A DNA stretch of 64,000 bases from contig NZ_CP060718.1 in the NCBI RefSeq assembly GCF_014396785.1, positions 950,501 to 1,014,500 on the forward strand. Reading direction: 5' to 3'. A program made the translations under genes and the position numbers. The DNA comes from Sphingomonas lutea. Lineage in GTDB: Bacteria > Pseudomonadota > Alphaproteobacteria > Sphingomonadales > Sphingomonadaceae. Every line of letters starts with the position of its first letter. The first letter of the stretch is position 1. The notes beneath the pieces are model-generated. The model saw only the letters and a program-made list of their open reading frames with translations. It searched no databases and was not told where the DNA came from. Positions 45,192 through 54,363 of this stretch are shown piece after piece.

Positions 45192-45303
45192 TCCTTAACG
45201 CGGCAACGTGCCAGCCCCTGATTTGAGCCATTTGCGCCCTAAGGAAAAGCGTAAAGACGACCTTAACCATGCCATTATGGGACAGGTGGCGCCGCCGCGG
45301 CGG

Positions 45304-46554
45304 TCAGGCGAGTTCGCCCAGCTCCAAGGTGTCGAGCAGGTCGCGGCGCGCCGCCTCGATTTCGGCGACCAGCGGTGGGCGTTGCAGGTCGCTGCCGACG
45401 ATTTCCACCGGCCACGACCGCCGCACCGCGTCCGCGATTCGATCAAGCTTGGCCTCATCGACCAGGAAGCGGGGGTCGACCGTCGTCGGATCGGCCACGA
45501 CCCGCAGGCGAAGGCACGCCGGGCCGCCGCCATTGGCCATCGACTGGCGCACATCGACGATCTCCACCCGGCGGATCGGGCCGTTGCCCGCAATGTGAGC
45601 CTCGAGCCAGCGCCAAACGCTCGGCGTCTCGCGGCACTCGGTCGGTGCGACCAGCGTCATCTGCCCGTCGGGCAGGGTCACCAGCTGCGCGTTGAACAGA
45701 TAGGATCGGATCGCGTCGCCCAGCGGCACGTCAGCGGCAGACACCTCGACATATTCGAAGCCGGGCACGCGCCGCTCGCATTGCGCAAGGAGCGAGTCGC
45801 GGTCGGCAAAAGCCTGCTCATGCGCGAACAGCACCCGTTCGTTGGCGACCGCGACCACGTCGTTGTGGAACGCGCCCGCGGCAATTGCCGCTTCCGATTG
45901 CTCGGCGAAGATGGTTCGCTCCGGCGTCAGGCCGTGGTGGCGCGCGATCGCCTTGCACGCCTCGATATGCTGGCGCGCGGGGAAGCCGCCGCCCGACACG
46001 CCGTAGACGAAGATTTCGACTCCCGGCTCTCCGTGCCCCGGAGTCAGGCGCATGTGGTTGGCCGCGCCTTCATCGCCGAACGCAGGCGGAACCGGCCCGT
46101 GCACGGCAAAATGCGCGTCACTGGCAAAGGCGAGGCGAAGCTGCGCCAGCGTCGCGGGCCATTCGTGGCTGCGATGCGGCATGGTGCGCAGATTGGCGAC
46201 GGTCAGGTGGCAGCGCCCGTCGGCGGTGTCGGGGGCCGGGGAAAGTGTTGCTGCATTGGCCGCCCACATGGCGGAAGCGGACATGGCATTGGCGAACAAC
46301 CCCGGCTCGGCATCCTCAGGCGTTGTGCCGAGTTCGCGCAGCCACGCCCGGTCGGGCCGCGCGTGGGGCACGAAAATGCCCTGCGCCAGCCCAAGCGCCA
46401 GGTTGGCGCGCATCTTGTCGATCCCCTGCAACGCCGCCGCGCGCGGCTGCGACACTTCGCCGGCATTGCGTGCGGAGGCAAGGTTGCCAAGGCTTAGGCC
46501 GGCATAATTGTGGCTCGGCCCGATGATCCCGTCGAAATTGATCTCGGTCAGCAC
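45304..46554 (-). CDS. astB: N-succinylarginine dihydrolase
   Basis: 416 residues. Begins MLTEINFDGIIGPSHNYAGL, the AstB signature, followed by GNLASARNAGEVSQPRAAAL. Amidinotransferase-fold catalytic elements include GDEGAANHMRLTPGHGEPGV and a C-terminal NGGGPACLRLRVV. It hydrolyses succinylarginine to succinylornithine, ammonia and CO2, step two of the arginine succinyltransferase pathway. It follows astA on the same strand by 33 bases. Confidence 0.95.
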   Translation of the reverse strand: MLTEINFDGIIGPSHNYAGLSLGNLASARNAGEVSQPRAAALQGIDKMRANLALGLAQGIFVPHARPDRAWLRELGTTPEDAEPGLFANAMSASAMWAANAATLSPAPDTADGRCHLTVANLRTMPHRSHEWPATLAQLRLAFASDAHFAVHGPVPPAFGDEGAANHMRLTPGHGEPGVEIFVYGVSGGGFPARQHIEACKAIARHHGLTPERTIFAEQSEAAIAAGAFHNDVVAVANERVLFAHEQAFADRDSLLAQCERRVPGFEYVEVSAADVPLGDAIRSYLFNAQLVTLPDGQMTLVAPTECRETPSVWRWLEAHIAGNGPIRRVEIVDVRQSMANGGGPACLRLRVVADPTTVDPRFLVDEAKLDRIADAVRRSWPVEIVGSDLQRPPLVAEIEAARRDLLDTLELGELA

Positions 46555-46587
46555 GTCATGCCCCGTCGGTTGCGAGGACCGAAGCCA

Positions 46588-47604
46588 TCAGCGCCCGACC
46601 ACCAGCACCTGGTCGCCAACCTCGACCTCGAGCAATTCGGTTGCTTCGCGGTTAAGGCACAGGCCCTTCTTCGGCACGCGCTTCATGTTGGCGAAGCAGG
46701 CGCGGAAGTCGGTCAACTGCCCCGCGGACACCAGCGCCTTGGTGCGCCCGCCGTCACCGATCTCGCACACCGTCTCGGTCGCTGCCTCGCGCACCGTGCG
46801 GATGTCGTCGGTGTCGGCGACGACCGTCGGCCCGCCGTCGAAAATGTCGATGTAGCGGTCGAAGTAGAAACCCTCTTCCTCGAGCATGCGAAGCGCCGGG
46901 CGGCCGGTGGGATGGGGTTGCCCCATCACCGCCTGCGCGCTTTCCGCGAGCAGCGAAACGTAGATCGGCGTGCGCGGCATCAGGTCGGCGATGAAGCGCG
47001 TGCCGTGGACCGCGTTGAATTCGTCCGCTTCGGAAAAATGCATCCCGAAGAACCGCCCCGCGAGCCCGTCCCAGAAGGGGCAATTACCGGCTTCGTCCAT
47101 GACTCCGCGGAGCTCGGCAAGCACCCGTTCGCCGAACCGCGCGCGATGCGCCTTGATAAACAGGTAGCGGCTGCGCGCAAGCAACGCGCCCCAACCGCCG
47201 GCGCGGCTTTGCGGATGAAGGAACAGCCCGCCGACCTCGGACGATCCCTCAAGGTCGGTGGTCAGCGTCAGCAATTGATTGCGGAAGGTCTTGCCCAATT
47301 CCGGGCTGGTCTGCGTGAGGTTGCCCAGATGGTAGGAATAGAAGGGCTGCACCACGCCCACCTGTCCGAACACCTGGCACGTTCCGCGCACCAGACCTTC
47401 GGCCGGGTCTTCCAGCACGAACATGTACATGTCGCCCTGCTGCCCGTCCTCGGCGCGGGCGAAGCTTTCTTCGGACCGCGCGATCTTGCCGACCAAAGTT
47501 CCTCGGTCGGGAGGCAGGTTGGTGAACCCGCCCCCAGTGAGCTTGGCCATTTCGTAGATGGCGGCGAAATCCTCGCCCCGAACGGGTCGCACGCGAAAGC
47601 TCAT
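46588..47604 (-). CDS. astA: Arginine N-succinyltransferase
   Basis: 338 residues from ATG 47604. Starts MSFRVRPVRGEDFAAIYEMA and shows AstA landmarks GLFLHPQSRAGGWGALLARS and GTRFIADLMPRTPIYVSLL. GNAT-like fold; transfers succinyl from succinyl-CoA to arginine, step one of the AST pathway. Its ATG overlaps the stop of the upstream M20 gene by four bases. astC and astD are not in the window. Confidence 0.95.
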   Translation of the reverse strand: MSFRVRPVRGEDFAAIYEMAKLTGGGFTNLPPDRGTLVGKIARSEESFARAEDGQQGDMYMFVLEDPAEGLVRGTCQVFGQVGVVQPFYSYHLGNLTQTSPELGKTFRNQLLTLTTDLEGSSEVGGLFLHPQSRAGGWGALLARSRYLFIKAHRARFGERVLAELRGVMDEAGNCPFWDGLAGRFFGMHFSEADEFNAVHGTRFIADLMPRTPIYVSLLAESAQAVMGQPHPTGRPALRMLEEEGFYFDRYIDIFDGGPTVVADTDDIRTVREAATETVCEIGDGGRTKALVSAGQLTDFRACFANMKRVPKKGLCLNREATELLEVEVGDQVLVVGR

Positions 47605-48809
47605 GCGCCCTCCGCCAGCCGCAGGATGGTGAGCGCCGACAAGGCCGCGCGCTCGCTCAAGCTGTCGACGATCAGATATTCCTCCGCGCTGTGGATCTTG
47701 CCCCCGCGCACGCCCATCGTGTCGACCACGGGCACGCCGCAGGCGGCGATATTGTTGCCGTCGCACACCCCGCCCGACGGCTGCCAGCCGATCGTCTGGC
47801 CAAGGTCGGCGCCGGCACTGCGCACCAGTGCGAACAGCGCCTCGGCCTCGGGCGTCAGCGGCTTGGGCGGACGGCCGAAGCCGCCGTGCGTTTCGATCTC
47901 GACGTCGTGTTTCGCAGCAATATCGCGCACCAGCGCAGCGATCATTTCGCGCGCCGCGTCTTCGTCTCCGGGCGTGGTCGGCCGCAGGTTGACGCGCAGG
48001 ATCGCAAGGTCGGGAACGACGTTGCCCGGGCTCCCGCCCTCGATCCGCGACGGGTTGATCCGCAAACCCTCGTGCTTGGCGGCATCGAGCCGAAGCGCAA
48101 GGTCGGCGGCGGCCAGCACCGCATTGCGCCCATCCTCGGGATTGCGCCCGGCATGCGCCGATCGCCCGCGCACGATCAGCGCGAAATTGCCGCTGCCCGG
48201 CCGCGCTCCGGCCAGCGTTCCGTCAGGCAGCGCCGCGGGCTCATAGGTCAGTGCCGCGCGCTTGCCGCGTGCCGCCCGCGCCAGCAACGCCGCCGACGAC
48301 AATGAGCCGACCTCCTCGTCGCTGTTGATGACGACTTCATATCCAATTCGTACCGCCGCCGGGCTGGCCTCGACCGCTTTCAGCGCCGCGAGCATGACCG
48401 CGATGCCGCCCTTCATGTCGGCCACGCCCGGCCCGCCGAGCACCGCGTCCGGCTCAATCCAGCTGGTTGCCTGAAACGGGTGATCGGGCGCGAACACCGT
48501 GTCCATGTGCCCGGTCAACAGCAGTTGCACCGGCGCGTCCGGCCGGACTGCAAGGTGCAGATGCCGGCCATGCTCGATCGACAATGTGCGTCCGCCCGCG
48601 TCGACGCTGTCCACCTCGGCCGGCGCTTCCAACGCAAGTGCGCCGGGCAAGTCGGCAAAGGCATCGCCGAGCAGGTCCGCCATTCGCGCGAGCCCCGCCA
48701 GGTTGCGCGACCCGCTGTTGACCGCCGACCAGGCGAGCACCTGCTGGAGCATCGGCGAGGCGCCCGCACGCTCGACCGCGGCCTGTTCGATGGACGACAA
48801 TTCCCCCAT
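47601..48809 (-). CDS. M20 family metallohydrolase in the ast operon
   Basis: 402 residues. Zinc-site motifs of M20 peptidases/deacylases: LLTGHMDTVF, GPGVADMKGGIAVML, NSDEEVGS and the dimerisation domain RGRSAHAGRNPEDGRNAVLA. Such hydrolases remove acyl or carboxyl groups from amino-acid derivatives. Its overlap with astA suggests a step in arginine or succinyl-amino-acid use, perhaps desuccinylation; this is inference from context. It ends at the astA start as ATGA. Confidence 0.85.
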   Translation of the reverse strand: MGELSSIEQAAVERAGASPMLQQVLAWSAVNSGSRNLAGLARMADLLGDAFADLPGALALEAPAEVDSVDAGGRTLSIEHGRHLHLAVRPDAPVQLLLTGHMDTVFAPDHPFQATSWIEPDAVLGGPGVADMKGGIAVMLAALKAVEASPAAVRIGYEVVINSDEEVGSLSSAALLARAARGKRAALTYEPAALPDGTLAGARPGSGNFALIVRGRSAHAGRNPEDGRNAVLAAADLALRLDAAKHEGLRINPSRIEGGSPGNVVPDLAILRVNLRPTTPGDEDAAREMIAALVRDIAAKHDVEIETHGGFGRPPKPLTPEAEALFALVRSAGADLGQTIGWQPSGGVCDGNNIAACGVPVVDTMGVRGGKIHSAEEYLIVDSLSERAALSALTILRLAEGA

Positions 48810-48849
48810 GCCCGGCTCCTAGCGAGGACGCCGGATGAACGCCACACCG

Positions 48850-49323
48850 CTAAAGATACGCGGCGAACTCCTCGAGCAGGCGGCGGTACATGTCGCGCTT
48901 GAACGGTACGATCAGCTCGGGCAGCCGCGCCGGCTCGACCCATTGCCATTCGCGGAACTCGGGCTTGGGCGTGGCGATGTTGACGTCGCTGTCGCGGCCC
49001 AGGAATCGCGCCAGGTACCAATCCTGCTCCTGCCCGATCCACTGGCCGCGCCAGAAGCGGCCGACGAGCTCTTCGGGCAGATCGTAGCGCAGCCGCTCGG
49101 GACAATCGGCGATGCGCTCGACCAGGTGCGGCGGGATGCTTGTTTCCTCCTCGACCTCGCGCAGCGCTGTCGCCCACGGATCCTCGCCTGCGTCGATCCC
49201 GCCCTGCGGCATTTGCCAGGCGTCATCGGGATTGTCGCAGCGCGCCCCGACCCAGACATGGTTGTGCGCATTGAGCAGCATCACGCCGACCCCGCGGCGA
49301 TAAAGATGGGCGTCGTTGGTCAT
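48850..49323 (-). CDS. rppH: RNA pyrophosphohydrolase (Nudix)
   Basis: 157 residues. RppH pattern: YRRGVGVMLLNAHNHVWVGA, WQMPQGGIDAGEDP, and a Nudix box reading GIDAGEDPWATALREVEEET then SI, where the usual glycine near the box end is serine. Later RYDLPEELVGRFWRGQWIGQ and EFREWQWVEP are RppH-specific. It removes pyrophosphate from the 5' end of mRNA to start decay. It lies upstream of the ast genes on the same strand and downstream of a membrane protein. Confidence 0.92.
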   Translation of the reverse strand: MTNDAHLYRRGVGVMLLNAHNHVWVGARCDNPDDAWQMPQGGIDAGEDPWATALREVEEETSIPPHLVERIADCPERLRYDLPEELVGRFWRGQWIGQEQDWYLARFLGRDSDVNIATPKPEFREWQWVEPARLPELIVPFKRDMYRRLLEEFAAYL

Positions 49324-49341
49324 GCTTTCCTGTGGGTCTCT

Positions 49342-50112
49342 TTAACGCTCCAGTCGATCGAGACGTTCGCGGACCCTGGTCGTCGCCGCCTCGAACGGGC
49401 CGAGGTTGCCGAGAAGCGCGGCCTGCGCGGCCATGTGCCATTGGAGATCCTCGAGCACCTCGGGCCGGCTACGCAACTTCGCGGCGGTCTGTGCTGCAAC
49501 TTCCGCATCGATCACAAGGTCGCAGCGCGCGGGCAAGGTGACGAACTCATCGATGGTCTGCGGCGGCCGGTCGCCGCAGCGCTCGCGGATCCTTTCCTGC
49601 ACGCCCATCGGGATGAGCCGCCGGACGTTGCGCCGATACGGCGTGTCGACCGCCGGCGTGTCGATCTGCGCATAGTCCGACGACATCAGGGTGGACAGGT
49701 CGGTCCTCAGCTCCGTGTCCTCGATCTCGCGCAGCCGGTCGGCGCCGAGCACGTTCGCCCACGCCGAGCCGTTAGTGCCGATGCCCGCGATTTGGCTGGC
49801 CTGGTAAGCGGCGATGACGAACGCGCTTTCGCTCACTCCGGGGCGCCCATCCCATCCGGCCTGTGCAGTTTCGGCATATTTTCGGGTGACGCCGTAATAG
49901 GCTCGGATCCCGTCGAAATATCCCTGGAGGAAGCGCAGCGACGGATCGAGCTGGGCGATCATCCGCCGCGTTTCCGCCTGGGCCGCGCGTTCCTGGTTCC
50001 AGTTTGCGACCCAGGTGCCGATGAACACCCCGACCACGACGATCAGAAGCTCGATTCCGATCGCGAACCAATTCTGCGCGCGCAGGTTGGCGGCGAAGCG
50101 TTTGTAGATCAT
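49342..50112 (-). CDS. Membrane-anchored protein of unknown function
   Basis: 256 residues from ATG 50112 (MIYKRFAANLRAQNWFAIGI). One TM helix (ELLIVVVGVFIGTWVANWNQ) is followed by a helical extracytoplasmic domain. The start R-F-x-x-N-L-R-x-Q-x-W-x-x-x-x-x-E is a common pattern in sphingomonad proteins of unknown role. Divergent from korA with about 100 bases between. Confidence 0.7.
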   Translation of the reverse strand: MIYKRFAANLRAQNWFAIGIELLIVVVGVFIGTWVANWNQERAAQAETRRMIAQLDPSLRFLQGYFDGIRAYYGVTRKYAETAQAGWDGRPGVSESAFVIAAYQASQIAGIGTNGSAWANVLGADRLREIEDTELRTDLSTLMSSDYAQIDTPAVDTPYRRNVRRLIPMGVQERIRERCGDRPPQTIDEFVTLPARCDLVIDAEVAAQTAAKLRSRPEVLEDLQWHMAAQAALLGNLGPFEAATTRVRERLDRLER

Positions 50113-50213
50113 CCCCGTCTCCCCCGGGCGCTCTTGTGCCGCTCGCCCGCTGCAATGGCAATTCCGCACGCAAACGGGTGGCGCGCGGGCACCGGCAGGC
50201 CTAGATAGCGCGC

Positions 50214-52097
50214 ATGGCCACTGCCACGCACCGCGTCACCGAAACCGAAGCCCGCGCGAACCCGCCCAAGGAAGCGGTCGTCGTCCGCTTCGCCGGCGAC
50301 AGCGGCGACGGCATGCAGCTCACCGGCGGGCAGTTCACGCTGTCGACCGCGCTCGCCGGCAACGACCTTGCGACCTTCCCCGATTTTCCCGCCGAAATCC
50401 GCGCGCCGCAGGGCACCACCTTCGGCGTCAGCGCCTTTCAGATCAATTTCGGCTCGACCGCGATCGAGACCGCCGGCGACCAGCCCGACGTGCTCGTCGC
50501 GATGAACCCCGCGGCATTGAAGGTGAATGTCGAGCATCTGCGCGAAGGCGGGCTGATCATCGCCGACGAAGGCGAATTCACCGCGCGCAACCTCGCCAAG
50601 GCGGGCTATGCGCAAAGCCCCCTCGACGACGGCAGCCTCGAGAAGTGGCAGGTCGTCCATTTCAACATCTCGCAGCTGACCCTCGACGCGGTGAAGCCAT
50701 TCGGCCTCGGCAACAAGGAAGCCTTGCGCTGCAAGAACATGTGGACGCTCGGCCTGGCGCTGTGGATGTTCGACCGCGACCGCCAACCGATCGTCGACTG
50801 GCTCAAGGCCAAGTTCGCCAAGGCGCCCGAGCTCGCCGAAGCGAATATTGCCGCGCTTAACGCCGGCCATGCCTATGGCGAGACGGTTGAGATCGGCGGC
50901 CAGGTCCACAAGACCCATATCGACGCCGCGCCCGCGGAGCCGGGCCTCTACCGCACCGTGACCGGCGCCGAAGCGCTCGCTCTCGGCCTCGTCGCCGGCT
51001 GCCAGCTGGCGGGCCTCAAGATGTTCTTCGGCGGCTACCCGATCACGCCCGCCTCGGCGCTGCTCCATCACCTGTCGCGCCTCAAGGAATATGGCATCAC
51101 CACCTTCCAGGCGGAGGATGAGATCGCCGCGATCTGCTCGGCGATCGGCGCCAGCTATGCGGGGCAGCTGGGCATCACCTCCTCGTCGGGCCCGGGCATC
51201 GCGCTCAAGACTGAAGCGATGGGCCTCGCGGTAATGACCGAGCTGCCGCTGGTAATCGTCAATTCGCAGCGCGGCGGGCCGTCGACCGGCCTTCCGACCA
51301 AGACCGAGCAGTCCGACCTCTACCAGGCGGTCTACGGCCGTAACGGCGACACCCCGATCCCGGTGATCGCCGCTCGCTCGCCCGCCGACGCGTTCGAATG
51401 CGCGATCGAGGCGTGCCGCATCGCGACCCGCTACATGACCCCGGTGATCCTGCTCACCGACGGCTATATCGCCAATGCCGCCGAGCCGTGGCGCGTGCCG
51501 GACATGAGCGGCTTCGCGCCGTTCCCGGTGCGCTTCTTCGACACGCCGCCTGGGGAAGGCGAGGGGGTCATGCCCTACGCCCGCAACGATGAGCTGGCGC
51601 GGCCGTGGATCAAGCCGGGCACCGCGGGGCTTGAACATCGCATCGGCGGGATCGAGAAGCAGCCCGGCACCGGCAACATCGATTACTCGCCCCACGCGCA
51701 CCAGGAGATGACCGAGACCCGGCACCAGAAGGTCGCCAACGTCGCCGACAGCATTCCCGACCAGGAGGTGTGCATCGGGCGCGCGGGCGCCAAGCTGGCG
51801 GTCGTGGGCTGGGGCTCGACCTTCGGCCCGATTCACCAGGCGGTGCGCCGAGCGATCGCCCGCGGGCAGGACGTCGCGCACGTCCACATCCGCCACATCT
51901 CGCCGATGCCCAAAAATATGTCTGTCCTACTTAAGGGGTTCGAGCATATCCTCGTGCCCGAGATGAACATGGGCCAGCTCAAAACCCTGTTACGCGATCA
52001 GTTCCTGGTCGACGCCAAGCCACTCAACAAGGTGAGCGGCCATCCTTTCCGCATTGCGGAGATCGAAGCGGCGATCGAGGCCACACTCAACGGCTGA
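50214..52097 (+). CDS. korA: 2-oxoglutarate:ferredoxin oxidoreductase, fused gamma-alpha subunit
   Basis: 627 residues from ATG 50214. The N-terminal 190 residues are the gamma domain (VVVRFAGDSGDGMQLTGGQF). The alpha part contains FGGYPITPASALLHHLSRLK, matching the YPITP motif essential in archaeal and bacterial OFORs, then EDEIAAICSAIGASYAG and TSSSGPGIALKTEAMGLAVM. It oxidises 2-oxoglutarate with CoA and reduces ferredoxin, working with KorB. A short membrane peptide gene and korB follow. Confidence 0.93.
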   Translation: MATATHRVTETEARANPPKEAVVVRFAGDSGDGMQLTGGQFTLSTALAGNDLATFPDFPAEIRAPQGTTFGVSAFQINFGSTAIETAGDQPDVLVAMNPAALKVNVEHLREGGLIIADEGEFTARNLAKAGYAQSPLDDGSLEKWQVVHFNISQLTLDAVKPFGLGNKEALRCKNMWTLGLALWMFDRDRQPIVDWLKAKFAKAPELAEANIAALNAGHAYGETVEIGGQVHKTHIDAAPAEPGLYRTVTGAEALALGLVAGCQLAGLKMFFGGYPITPASALLHHLSRLKEYGITTFQAEDEIAAICSAIGASYAGQLGITSSSGPGIALKTEAMGLAVMTELPLVIVNSQRGGPSTGLPTKTEQSDLYQAVYGRNGDTPIPVIAARSPADAFECAIEACRIATRYMTPVILLTDGYIANAAEPWRVPDMSGFAPFPVRFFDTPPGEGEGVMPYARNDELARPWIKPGTAGLEHRIGGIEKQPGTGNIDYSPHAHQEMTETRHQKVANVADSIPDQEVCIGRAGAKLAVVGWGSTFGPIHQAVRRAIARGQDVAHVHIRHISPMPKNMSVLLKGFEHILVPEMNMGQLKTLLRDQFLVDAKPLNKVSGHPFRIAEIEAAIEATLNG

Positions 52098-52157
52098 TGA
52101 GCGTGAACAGGTGAACAGTCGCGCGCGTGATGAGTGAGACTTTATGAGACTTTCTGA

Positions 52158-52244
52158 ATGAAACAGATCAACGTTTTCCCGATGCTCGCGATGCTGATCG
52201 TGGTTCTGCTGCTGCTCGCCTGGTTCGGCGGATATCTGTCATGA
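52158..52244 (+). CDS. 28-residue membrane peptide between korA and korB
   Basis: An ATG at 52158 opens a 28-codon frame starting MKQINVFPMLAMLIVVLLLL, one membrane helix ending in WFGGYLS. Its TGA overlaps the korB ATG as ATGA, the signature of translational coupling. The ribosome site is weak (GAGAC). It is too short to judge by similarity, but the hydrophobic pattern and exact overlap argue it is translated. It might anchor the Kor complex or serve as a leader for korB. Confidence 0.55.
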   Translation: MKQINVFPMLAMLIVVLLLLAWFGGYLS

Positions 52245-53260
52245 ACGAACTCACGGCCATCCCAACGACCACCGCCAAGGATTGGGCGTCCGACCAGGAA
52301 GTGCGCTGGTGCCCCGGCTGCGGCGATTATGCGGTGCTGAAGGCCGTGCAGCGGACGATGCCCGACCTCAATGTCGCGCGCGAAAAGACCGTGTTCGTCA
52401 GCGGAATCGGCTGCTCTAGCCGCTTTCCATATTACATGGCGACCTACGGCTTCCACACCATCCACGGCCGCGCGCCGGCCTTCGCGACCGGGATCAAGCT
52501 CGCCAATCCGGAACTCGACGTGTGGGTGATCACCGGCGACGGCGACGCGCTCAGCATCGGCGGCAACCACACGATGCACTTGCTGCGCCGCAACCTCGAC
52601 TGCCAGATATTGCTCTTCAACAATGAAATCTACGGCCTCACCAAGGGCCAATATTCGCCCACCAGCCGCATCGGCACGCGCAGCCCCTCGACGCCGTTCG
52701 GATCGGTCGACCGGCCGGTCACGCCGTGCATGTTCGCGCTTGGATCGGGCGCCCGGTTCATTGCGCGCGGCATCGACGTGCACAAGAACCTGCCCGAGGT
52801 GCTCAAGGCCGCGCACGCGCATCGGGGCGCCAGCTTCGTCGAAATCTACCAGAATTGCGTCGTCTACAACGACGACGTCTTCGCCGGATTCACCAGTCGC
52901 GAGGTCGCCGCCGACAAGCAGCTGTGGCTCAAGGCGGGCGAAAAGATGCTCTTCGCGGGCGGCACGAAGGGGCTGGCGCTCGATGCCGATCGGCTGACGC
53001 TCAAGGTCGTCGATGCGGATGACCCCGCGGTGATCACGCACGACCCCACCAACAAGGGCATCGCCGGGATGCTCATCGAACTGCCGCCCGAAGGCTTCCC
53101 GGTCGCGCTCGGCGTCATCTTCGAAGATCCGCGCCCGACCTTCGAAAGCGCCGTCATCGAACAAAACGTCGCCGCCGCCGCAGGCAAGGCCCCCGACCTC
53201 CAGAAGCTCGTCAGCAAGGGCCAGACCTGGCAAGTCGAAAAAGAACCGCGCGACCTGTGA
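52241..53260 (+). CDS. korB: 2-oxoglutarate:ferredoxin oxidoreductase, beta subunit
   Basis: 339 residues. Cluster cysteines lie in RWCPGCGDYAVL and SGIGCSSRFPYYMATYGF, with another in IYQNCVVYND. Thiamine-pyrophosphate site: VITGDGDALSIGGNHTMHLL followed by NNEIYGLTKGQYSPTSRIGT. It binds TPP and a 4Fe-4S cluster and completes KorAB. ATG 52241 overlaps the small peptide gene. It ends 9 bases before a palindromic repeat. Confidence 0.95.
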   Translation: MNELTAIPTTTAKDWASDQEVRWCPGCGDYAVLKAVQRTMPDLNVAREKTVFVSGIGCSSRFPYYMATYGFHTIHGRAPAFATGIKLANPELDVWVITGDGDALSIGGNHTMHLLRRNLDCQILLFNNEIYGLTKGQYSPTSRIGTRSPSTPFGSVDRPVTPCMFALGSGARFIARGIDVHKNLPEVLKAAHAHRGASFVEIYQNCVVYNDDVFAGFTSREVAADKQLWLKAGEKMLFAGGTKGLALDADRLTLKVVDADDPAVITHDPTNKGIAGMLIELPPEGFPVALGVIFEDPRPTFESAVIEQNVAAAAGKAPDLQKLVSKGQTWQVEKEPRDL

Positions 53261-53269
53261 CGGATCAAC

Positions 53270-53393
53270 ATCCTCCCCACGATTTCGTGGGGAGGGGGAC
53301 CAGCGAAGCTGGTGGAGGGGTTCTTGCGATGCGCTCAAGAACCCCTCCACCGCCTTCGGCGGTCCCCCTTCCCGGCAACTGCCGGGGAGGATA
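53270..53393. repeat. Long imperfect intergenic palindrome, copy 2
   Basis: Starts ATCCTCCCCACGATTTCGTG and ends GCCGGGGAGGAT. Arms GGTGGAGGGGTTCTTG and CAAGAACCCCTCCACC are perfectly inverted around GCGATGCGCT. It has the same layout as 3656-3822. It fills the gap between korB and the hydrolase gene and may end the kor transcript. Confidence 0.85.
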
Positions 53394-53397
53394 GTCC

Positions 53398-54354
53398 GTG
53401 GATAATCTCACCCATTCGATGGCCGGCTGGGCGCTAGGCCAGGCCGGCCTCAAGACCAAGACGCGCAAGGGGCTCGCGGCGCTGATCCTCGGTGCCAACA
53501 TGCCCGACATCGACGTCTTCTTCGGCAATGCGCCGTGGGACCCGCTGGCGATCCACCGCGGCTTTACCCATGGCCTCGTCGGCGGGGTGCTGGTGATGCC
53601 GCCGCTGCTCGCGGGGTTGCTGTGGCTGCTCGACCGCTGGCAGCTACGCCACGACAAGCCGTTCAAGAGCGGACTCAAGATGCACGTCCCATGGCTGATC
53701 GCGCTTTGCTACCTGGGCGCGGTCACCCATCCGTTGCTCGATCTGCTGACGACCTATTCGGTGCAGCTCTGGTCGCCATTTTCGGGGCGCTGGTACCATG
53801 CCGACGGGCTGTTCATCATCGACATCTGGGTGTGGCTTGTGCTCGGCGGCGCGATCGGCCTGTCGAAGTGGCGCGAGCGCACGGGCCGCGAATGGCGCCG
53901 CCTGCCGCAAGCCGCAATTCTCGTCACGCTCGCCTATATCGGCGCCAATCTGTTGATCACGCAACGCGCTTACGCCGCAGTGCGCGAATGGGCGGGCGAC
54001 CGCCCGGTGGATGGGATGTTCGCGTCTCCGCCGCCGGCCTATTCGTGGCGGCGCGATCTCGTCTGGCGCGAAGGCGGATGCTACCGCCGCAGCCATTATG
54101 ATCCGTTCGACGGCGGGTTCGGGACGGTCGGCGCGTGCGAGCCGACCAACATGAGCGATCCGCTGATCCGCGCCGCCGTCCGTTACGATCCCGGGCTCCG
54201 CAAATTCCTCAAATGGTCGGTCCTGCCGCAGGCCGAGGTCACCCGCAAACGCTGCCGCGCTCATATCGCAATCGGCGACGCGCGCTATGGCGAGGGCCGC
54301 AATTCGCGCCTCGGGCATGAAACGGATCTGCCGCTCCCCGGGCCGGGCTGCTAG
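53398..54354 (+). CDS. Membrane-bound metal-dependent hydrolase (YdjM/DUF457-like)
   Basis: 318 residues from GTG 53398. Starts VDNLTHSMAGWALGQAGLKT; conserved HRGFTHGLVGG and VTHPLLDLLTTYSVQLWSPF are the histidine/aspartate motifs of the YdjM/DUF457 family. Four to five TM helices are followed by a soluble C-terminal domain of about 110 residues. The substrate is unknown. The cfa gene follows 9 bases on, suggesting cotranscription and a membrane-lipid link. Confidence 0.85.
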   Translation: MDNLTHSMAGWALGQAGLKTKTRKGLAALILGANMPDIDVFFGNAPWDPLAIHRGFTHGLVGGVLVMPPLLAGLLWLLDRWQLRHDKPFKSGLKMHVPWLIALCYLGAVTHPLLDLLTTYSVQLWSPFSGRWYHADGLFIIDIWVWLVLGGAIGLSKWRERTGREWRRLPQAAILVTLAYIGANLLITQRAYAAVREWAGDRPVDGMFASPPPAYSWRRDLVWREGGCYRRSHYDPFDGGFGTVGACEPTNMSDPLIRAAVRYDPGLRKFLKWSVLPQAEVTRKRCRAHIAIGDARYGEGRNSRLGHETDLPLPGPGC

Positions 54355-54363
54355 GCGCAAGAA

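Noticed and set aside
46510..48246. Long plus-strand open frame opposite astA and the M20 gene
   Set aside because: Antisense shadow; both minus-strand genes have full family motifs.
50109..51896. 595-codon minus-strand open frame opposite korA
   Set aside because: Antisense shadow of korA; overlaps the start of the membrane-anchored gene and lacks protein-like motifs.
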